Position numbers and translations under genes: made by a program. Below the pieces are notes generated by a model. The model was not told where the DNA came from. It saw nothing but the letters and a program-made list of their open reading frames with translations, and ran no database searches. Shown piece after piece: positions 5,030-9,759 of a DNA stretch of 9,759 bases. The stretch is taken from contig PMLN01000206.1 of the NCBI GenBank assembly GCA_003158885.1, positions 3,656-13,414 on the forward strand, read 5' to 3'. The stretch's first letter is position 1. Each line of letters starts with the position of its first letter. Origin of the DNA: Anaerolineae bacterium (lineage in GTDB: Bacteria > Chloroflexota > Anaerolineae > Anaerolineales > Villigracilaceae).

Positions 5030-7546
5030 TCAGGGGGTGATGGCCGCTTTTAAAAGTTGAACTCCAATATCTTTTGCGAGTGCAGGAGAATTTTCCTCCA
5101 ATAGTACTACCGCCACAAGCGGCGTTCCCTTCCAGTCCGGTAAAGTCCCTTCCAGATACCACGTGGAAAAATCAGGGCCCGTGTTGCCGGCACCGGCCCA
5201 TTCCCAGAAGGGCTGGTTCTGGATCGCCAGTTCGTTCGCAATGCGATCTGCCGTAGCTGTATCGAGGGCTTGTATGGATTGACCCAAAGCGGGCAGGATG
5301 ACCCAGCCCTGCTGCGACGTGTTGACGGCTAGGACGATGCGCGGCGCGGTGCGCAGACCGTGAGCGCTCAATGTCCCCTCTGCAACAATCATCTGCAGGG
5401 GACTGATCCGCAAATTCTTTAATTCGCCGGACTGCATGGCCCCGGCCACCGGCAGGCGGATTTGCGGCGGCGTATAAAATCCTAGGTTTTCAAACAAAGC
5501 TATCACTTGTTGTGCCGTTTTCAGGCCATAAGCAAAAGGTTGAAGCGCGGAGCCGGACGCATACATGCCCTGCGCGGCGCGGTTCACCAGCGGAGTGTTT
5601 TGATCCTGGGCCAGCGAGGCGCCGATCTCATCCAATTTATTGGGATTATAGGTGGGATGAGAGGCCATCACCAGGATTTCGCCGGTCTGCGCGTTCATAA
5701 GGATCACCGCGCCTTTATGATCCCCCAGGGATTGATCGGCCCGCTTTTGTAATTCGAGGTCGAGGCTCAGTCTCACGTCCAGCCCCGCAGGGGGCGTGCC
5801 ATACAGAAGATGATCCCACCAGATCAAGCTGGCCGGATTGCCTTGCAGGCCGCGCAAGGTTTTATCGAGGCTGGCTTCGAGACCGGCCTGGCCATAGGTG
5901 GGATGGATGTATCCGGTAACGGGCGCGAGATCTGGATAAAGGTAAACACGGTGATAGGCGCTGCTTTGACCCTCGGTCACATCAATTGGCTGGTTGTTGC
6001 GGTCCAGGATGGCGCCGCGCGGCACATAGCGATCCGAGATGGCGAGGCGGGGATTATCGGTACGGTTTAATAGATCCGGGCCGCGCAAGACCGCCCACCA
6101 TGAATTGGCAAACAGGGTGGCGATGATCCCCACTCCCAACACACCCATCACGAAATAATAGGAACCCGGTGCGGTTAATAAGGCGGGCATTTCATCCGGT
6201 TGGCTGCTGATCATCAGCAGCAGCCCGATGGCAATGAAGGCGGTTAACAGCGAGGAGCCGCCATAGGATACAAAGGGCAGGGTAACCCCGGTTAGCGGCA
6301 CGAGGCGCAGGTTGCCGTCAATGATCAACAGGGTCTGGATGCCGAGATAGGCGCACAGACCGGCGGCCAGGATGCGGCGAAATTGATCCGGCGCGCGGAA
6401 GGCGATGCGCAGTCCGCGCGCGAGGATCAGGCAGAATACGATGATCAGGGCGGTGGTGCCCAATAAGCCGGTTTCTTCAGCGACGGCGGTAAAGATAAAA
6501 TCCGAATGTGCCACCGGGACCAGGGCCGGACTGCCCAAGCCGGGGCCGCGCCCGATCATGCCGCCGTTGGCAATGGCCAGCAAGGATTGAACGATCTGGT
6601 AGGAATGGCCGCTGGGGTCCGCCCACGGGTCGAGCCAGGCCCCAATCCGCTCGTGCACTACATCCACGAAGAAATAGCCGACGACTCCCGCCAAGGCAAG
6701 CATCAAGGCCGTGGCCAGCAAAACACGCCGTTTGCCGGTTGCCATGTAAAGGATGACCGTATAGATCAAAACAAAGATGGAGGCCGTGCCCAGGTCGCGT
6801 TGTACCAACAAGAGCAGGAGCGCGATACCGGTGACAAAGATCGTAGGGAAGAGCAGGGGAAAGAATCTCTGCCGGATCAACAGGCGGTCGCCCAAATACG
6901 CGGAGAGATATACCACGAGCAAGAGCTTGAGCGGTTCGGAGGGTTGGAGATAAACGCCGCAGCATCCAAGCCAAAGACGCGGCCCATAACCTTCCGGGTT
7001 GGTGCCGAGCAAGAGGGTCAGCCCGGTAATGATGAGTCCGCCAGTGAGGAGTATATATTTATAGCGCCGCAGGGGGGCTAGATCGGACGGGAGGTAATAC
7101 AGGATGGCTGCCAAAGCCGCCAGGCTGACGGTCAGCCAGATCGCCTGCCGGATCCCGTAGGCCGGATCAAGCCGCCAGATGGTTAATATTCCCCAGCCGC
7201 TCAGGAGCGAGGCCAGCGGCAGGAGCAAGGGATCACGATCCGGGAGTTGTTTGCGTGTGAAGCGGTCAGCCAGGAAGAAAAGCGCGGCCCAAATCGCATA
7301 ACCGATCCACTGCGACCAACGATAGGAAACATTCCAAGTCTGCTCCCTGACCGCCGGCGAAAGGGTCAGGATGACGGAATCGAGGAAAAGAAAAAGAGCC
7401 GCCAAAAGGAGCAGGCGGCTTTGACGTTGGTCAATGGAAGAAGCGGACCGACCTATACGGAAGAACTCAAATATATTTCTTGACAAGTAAATCCAGTTTT
7501 TGCCGGGTGTCTTTCGAAATGCTCTCGCGTTTGGTGATGATGGCAT
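5030..7546 (-). CDS. SEDS peptidoglycan polymerase (FtsW/RodA type) fused to a degenerate class B PBP domain
   Basis: A membrane protein of up to 838 residues. Residues about 45-450 form a SEDS glycosyltransferase with roughly a dozen membrane segments, which polymerises lipid II into glycan strands. Conserved segments include QRDLGTA (249-255), LDPWADPSG (305-313, where D310 aligns with the catalytic Asp of RodA), AHSDFIFTAVAEE (346-358) and PLTGVTLPFVSYGGSS (417-432). A further membrane segment (about 463-480) leads into a PBP-like part: RYVPRGAILDRN (506-517), YGQAGLE (551-557), LSLDLELQ (593-600), NAQTGEILVMASHPTYNPN (618-636), ISPLQM (714-719). In this part the catalytic motifs are broken: SxxK reads S666-A-L-Q669, no SxN is found, and KTGT reads N788-TGP791. 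The ATG at 7546 overlaps mtnP by 80 nt and lacks a Shine-Dalgarno; a TTG at 7486 (GGA upstream, 20-nt overlap) may be the true start. It is the last gene of the fhaA-fhaB-mtnP operon. Confidence 0.9.
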   Translation of the reverse strand: MPSSPNARAFRKTPGKNWIYLSRNIFEFFRIGRSASSIDQRQSRLLLLAALFLFLDSVILTLSPAVREQTWNVSYRWSQWIGYAIWAALFFLADRFTRKQLPDRDPLLLPLASLLSGWGILTIWRLDPAYGIRQAIWLTVSLAALAAILYYLPSDLAPLRRYKYILLTGGLIITGLTLLLGTNPEGYGPRLWLGCCGVYLQPSEPLKLLLVVYLSAYLGDRLLIRQRFFPLLFPTIFVTGIALLLLLVQRDLGTASIFVLIYTVILYMATGKRRVLLATALMLALAGVVGYFFVDVVHERIGAWLDPWADPSGHSYQIVQSLLAIANGGMIGRGPGLGSPALVPVAHSDFIFTAVAEETGLLGTTALIIVFCLILARGLRIAFRAPDQFRRILAAGLCAYLGIQTLLIIDGNLRLVPLTGVTLPFVSYGGSSLLTAFIAIGLLLMISSQPDEMPALLTAPGSYYFVMGVLGVGIIATLFANSWWAVLRGPDLLNRTDNPRLAISDRYVPRGAILDRNNQPIDVTEGQSSAYHRVYLYPDLAPVTGYIHPTYGQAGLEASLDKTLRGLQGNPASLIWWDHLLYGTPPAGLDVRLSLDLELQKRADQSLGDHKGAVILMNAQTGEILVMASHPTYNPNKLDEIGASLAQDQNTPLVNRAAQGMYASGSALQPFAYGLKTAQQVIALFENLGFYTPPQIRLPVAGAMQSGELKNLRISPLQMIVAEGTLSAHGLRTAPRIVLAVNTSQQGWVILPALGQSIQALDTATADRIANELAIQNQPFWEWAGAGNTGPDFSTWYLEGTLPDWKGTPLVAVVLLEENSPALAKDIGVQLLKAAITP

Positions 7547-8330
7547 TCGCCAGGGCGCGGCTGCATTCGCAATCGCGCTCGGGCTTCAGGTTGCGCACAA
7601 GCTGGCGGATGGCTGCCTGTGCAATTTTCGTATTCTTGTTCAAAGTTTGAATAACCATGTCAACGGTCACCGGCGTCTCGCTGAGATGCCAGACATCATA
7701 ATCGGTGACATGCGCCATCACAGCGTAGCACATTTCCGCTTCGCGCGCCAGGAAGGCTTCCGGCGCGGCCGTCATGCCGATGATGGACATGCCCCAGGCG
7801 CGATAGGTGTTCGATTCCGCTTTGGTGGAGAAGCGCGGACCTTCGATGGTGATGAAAGTACCGCCCGAATGCACGGCTGCATTTGTGGCGCGCACCGCTT
7901 CTTCGAGTTGCTTCGAGAGATCGGGGCAAAACGGATCGGCCACGCCGACATGCTCGGCCAAGCCTTCCCCAAAGAAGGTGTGCGCCCGGTTTTTGGTGTT
8001 GTCGAAAAGCTGGTCGGGGATCACGATATGACCCGGCTCATAATCCTGGCGCAGGGAACCGCAGGCGCTGATGCTGACGATGCGCTCGACGCCCAGCGAT
8101 TTAAGCGCATAGATATTGGCGCGATAAGGAACTTCGCCGGGCATGATGCGGTGGCCGACCCCATGCCGGGCCAGAAAGGCCACGCGTTGGCCGTCCAGTA
8201 CACCGATCACGACCGGCGCGCTGGGCCGGCCGAACGGCGTCTCAAGGCTGCATTCCATGGCCCCTTCGAGGCCTTCCATATTGTACAGGCCTGAACCGCC
8301 TATGATCGCAAGCTTGATCGCATCTTCCAT
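7467..8330 (-). CDS. mtnP: S-methyl-5'-thioadenosine phosphorylase
   Basis: Cleaves methylthioadenosine, the by-product of polyamine synthesis, with phosphate to adenine and methylthioribose-1-phosphate for methionine and purine salvage; cytoplasmic. The 287-residue product shows the phosphate-binding GGSGLY (11-16), LARHGVGHR (53-61), SACGSL (88-93), IEGPRFSTKAES (162-173), GMTAAPEA (185-192, M186 near the ribose) and TDYDVWH (209-215). D210 and D212 favour 6-aminopurines, which points to MTAP rather than guanosine/inosine phosphorylase. The length is typical of the family. It starts 19 nt after the fhaB stop; the best Shine-Dalgarno (GAGG) is about 11 nt upstream of the ATG, a long spacing. 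Its 3' end overlaps the start of the SEDS-PBP gene, so the genes are likely cotranscribed. A salvage enzyme inside a cell-wall operon is unexpected. Confidence 0.93.
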   Translation of the reverse strand: MEDAIKLAIIGGSGLYNMEGLEGAMECSLETPFGRPSAPVVIGVLDGQRVAFLARHGVGHRIMPGEVPYRANIYALKSLGVERIVSISACGSLRQDYEPGHIVIPDQLFDNTKNRAHTFFGEGLAEHVGVADPFCPDLSKQLEEAVRATNAAVHSGGTFITIEGPRFSTKAESNTYRAWGMSIIGMTAAPEAFLAREAEMCYAVMAHVTDYDVWHLSETPVTVDMVIQTLNKNTKIAQAAIRQLVRNLKPERDCECSRALANAIITKRESISKDTRQKLDLLVKKYI

Positions 8331-8349
8331 AATGTATTGAGCCTCAACT

Positions 8350-8802
8350 TCATGGTTCCGGTGAACCGGGCATCGTGTCGTTCATGATGACGGTCACTTT
8401 GGTTTTTCCGCATTGAATTTCATCGTCCGAGGTCAGAACGGTCGGCAGGCTGAGTTTTTCCCTATTCAACTTTGTTCCGTTGGTGGAGTTCAGATCCTCG
8501 AGCCACCATTGATTGTGATGATAACTCAATTTTGCGTGCTGGGCGGAAGCAGTTTCATCGTTGATCGGAATATCGCAGGCCGGGTTCCTTCCGAGAATGA
8601 TCTCAGGCTTGGAAAAGGTTTTGGAAACCACGACACGGTTCCGCGCGCGCACCTCGAGCCGGATGGCCGGGAAGACGCGCAGCGAGGCTTTACGCCCTTC
8701 CTGCTTCAAATCCTGCCATATCATCCACAAGGCCAGGCCGAGAAAAATGTAAACGGCGGCGGCCATCAAAATGCGAAACGCCAGAACCACAACCCCGCTC
8801 AT
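8350..8802 (-). CDS. fhaB: Membrane-anchored FHA-domain protein (FhaB-like)
   Basis: A 150-residue protein with one N-terminal membrane segment (about residues 4-28), a basic linker, and one FHA domain at about 48-142 facing the cytoplasm. FHA domains bind phosphothreonine peptides made by Ser/Thr kinases. The key residues are present: G71-R72 in ILGRNPACDIPI, S87-x-x-H (SAQHAKL) and the N105-STNGT turn (NSTNGTKLN). The layout of a single TM helix followed by FHA, and the position directly after an FhaA-like gene, match FhaB/FipA of actinobacterial growth clusters. The ATG at 8802 overlaps the fhaA stop as ATGA, with AAGGA directly before it, which suggests translational coupling. The gene symbol is by analogy of architecture and context. 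Confidence 0.85.
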   Translation of the reverse strand: MSGVVVLAFRILMAAAVYIFLGLALWMIWQDLKQEGRKASLRVFPAIRLEVRARNRVVVSKTFSKPEIILGRNPACDIPINDETASAQHAKLSYHHNQWWLEDLNSTNGTKLNREKLSLPTVLTSDDEIQCGKTKVTVIMNDTMPGSPEP

Positions 8803-9629
8803 TCCTTTTTCTTTTTCTTGGTGGTCGGCGCGGTGATCAGAATGGCCGTTGGCCGGTCGGCATCGCTTGAATCGAAGAACGGCGATACCATGGCTATATC
8901 CGAGCGCGGCGGGGGATTATCCTGTCCAAAGATCAGCATCACCCCGGCCAGCGAGATCACATCTCCCGGGTAGAGTACGCCCTGGCTGGCGCGGCGTCCA
9001 TTGATGAATGTGCCGCCGGTCGAATTCAAATCAAAGACTACATAGCGGCCCTTGATGGCGCGCAGTTGGGCGTGATTGCGGGAAACACGCGGGTCATCAA
9101 TCACGAGGCCGTTATCCAGCCGGCGGCCAATATTGACAACCGGCGCGCCGAGCGCAAATACTTTGACACCTTCGACGATCAGAAAGGCATTTTCGGGGAT
9201 GGTGTTATCTTCAATGATTTTTTCTTCTGAGACTGGAGGTGTATTTTGGGTATCTTCCATGGTTTTTGAGGCCTGATGTGAAGCCAAAAGGTTGATCAGA
9301 TCGGCCGGCAGGCCTGCATCGGTGGTAAGGGTGATCACGGGTGGAAATTCAAACTTCAAGCCGGCATCTTTGGCCGTACTTTTGATGATCTCGGTGAGCG
9401 TTCCCAACAAGCCGGGTTCCTGCCAGTGCCTGGAAGTGGCAGGCGCGACCACCAGCGTATAAACGTTGGGCGCAAAGCGGGTTCCATCGGGTGCAGTGGC
9501 TGTGCCGTCCCGGATGGCCGCCGCGAGTTTTTGAACGATCAATTCTTCCATATTCCTGCCGGTCAAGGCGCCCGCCAGTTGGTCCTCGATCAGGGACTTT
9601 AAACGCGCTTCAATACCTTCGAGATTCAT
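8799..9629 (-). CDS. fhaA: FhaA-like protein: DUF3662 domain plus C-terminal FHA domain
   Basis: A 276-residue cytoplasmic protein. Residues 1-about 115 resemble the FhaA N-terminal domain (DUF3662): MNLEGIEARLKSLIE, then GRNMEELIVQKLAAAI and PNVYTLVVAP. A linker (about 118-145, including TQNTPP) leads to an FHA domain at about 148-236 with G168-R169, the SRNHAQL loop (183-189), and NSTGGTFING (202-211). In actinobacteria FhaA binds phosphorylated partners such as the MurJ-associated pseudokinase and regulates peptidoglycan synthesis; a similar scaffold role for the SEDS-PBP fusion downstream is inferred. The tail ends in five lysines and a glutamate, encoded by an A-rich stretch that also holds the fhaB ribosome site. 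First gene of the operon, with its own promoter. Confidence 0.87.
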   Translation of the reverse strand: MNLEGIEARLKSLIEDQLAGALTGRNMEELIVQKLAAAIRDGTATAPDGTRFAPNVYTLVVAPATSRHWQEPGLLGTLTEIIKSTAKDAGLKFEFPPVITLTTDAGLPADLINLLASHQASKTMEDTQNTPPVSEEKIIEDNTIPENAFLIVEGVKVFALGAPVVNIGRRLDNGLVIDDPRVSRNHAQLRAIKGRYVVFDLNSTGGTFINGRRASQGVLYPGDVISLAGVMLIFGQDNPPPRSDIAMVSPFFDSSDADRPTAILITAPTTKKKKKE

Positions 9630-9656
9630 TTTCGACTCTCTTCTTCATTACCCACG

Positions 9657-9685
9657 ATTATAGAGGCGATGGAATTTTTATGCAA
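9657..9685 (-). promoter_or_regulatory. Sigma-70-like promoter of the fhaA operon
   Basis: On the minus strand, TTGCAT (9685-9680), a 17-bp spacer and a perfect TATAAT (9662-9657). The start would be near 9650, giving a leader of about 20 nt before the ATG at 9629 with a purine-rich GAAGAAGAGAG stretch as the ribosome site. The -35 box is weak. It is the only good promoter seen for the four genes down to 5030. Confidence 0.55.
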
Positions 9686-9705
9686 GATGAATAATGAGGA
9701 TTTAT

Positions 9706-9759
9706 ATGGTTTTGTCAGATTCAGGGGAGGGAGAATCTTTTAGGGGTAGGTATTTTCAA
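9706..9759 (+). CDS. Possible start of a divergent gene, truncated by the window edge
   Basis: An ATG at 9706 is preceded at five bases by GAGGA (9696-9700), a better Shine-Dalgarno than most genes here have, and the frame stays open for all 18 codons to the end. The N-terminus reads MVLSDSGEGESFRGRYFQ, which is polar and not a signal peptide. It would be divergent from fhaA with 76 bp between the start codons. GRY-F followed by a hydrophobic residue often precedes the first strand of bacterial Ser/Thr kinase domains, which would suit the FHA neighbours, but 18 residues cannot establish this. No convincing + strand promoter was seen. Confidence 0.4.
   Translation, partial: MVLSDSGEGESFRGRYFQ

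Noticed and set aside
6506..7081. A 191-codon open frame on the + strand opposite the SEDS domain
   Set aside because: Very rich in Gln, Gly, Glu and Arg, the expected antisense image of a hydrophobic membrane protein; no ribosome site or motif.
7500..8294. A 264-codon open frame on the + strand opposite mtnP
   Set aside because: The protein is low-complexity in character (rich in His, Arg, Gly, Asp), has no family resemblance and lies exactly antisense to a clear MTAP gene; it is a codon-bias shadow.

Overview
The window comes from a bacterial chromosome of moderately high GC content. It is a housekeeping region with one cell-envelope operon and several small intergenic repeat elements. The best guess for the host is a Chloroflexota (Anaerolineae-type) bacterium. 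This rests on three things: an FHA-domain pair next to a fused SEDS/PBP gene, a VC1184-type class V aminotransferase, and REP-like 'TGTCATTGCGAG...GCAATCTC' elements. The assignment is inferred from gene content and memory and was not tested by a search.

Left half (1-4208, + strand): the C-terminal end of a gene that starts outside the window (possibly an MBL-fold hydrolase); a Rhizobium-type (Asparaginase_II) L-asparaginase; an endonuclease III-like DNA glycosylase with a complete 4Fe-4S motif; a REP/MITE-like inverted repeat pair; a class V PLP aminotransferase related to cysteine desulfurases but without a cysteine in the usual catalytic loop; and a single-domain universal stress protein with its own good sigma-70-like promoter.

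Right half (4213-9629, - strand): mobA (molybdenum cofactor guanylyltransferase) meets the stress protein gene tail to tail with a 4-bp gap. It seems to be transcribed as a leaderless mRNA from its own promoter. A 217-bp intergenic stretch with 9-nt tandem repeats in inverted arms separates it from a four-gene operon read from 9629 down to 5030: fhaA (DUF3662 + FHA), fhaB (membrane anchor + FHA), mtnP (methylthioadenosine phosphorylase), and a large SEDS glycosyltransferase fused to a class B PBP-like domain. The order fhaA-fhaB-(...)-rodA-pbpA matches the well-known actinobacterial growth/division cluster, but with the last two genes fused, mtnP inserted, and no kinase or phosphatase gene inside the operon.

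The most interesting point is the fusion protein. Its SEDS polymerase half keeps the expected catalytic Asp and conserved motifs. Its PBP half has lost the SxxK lysine (SALQ), the SxN region (apparently a deletion of tens of residues) and the KTGT motif (NTGP). It looks like a pseudo-transpeptidase kept as a built-in partner or regulator of the polymerase. At the right edge a possible divergent gene begins (ATG at 9706, good Shine-Dalgarno), whose identity cannot be read from 18 codons.
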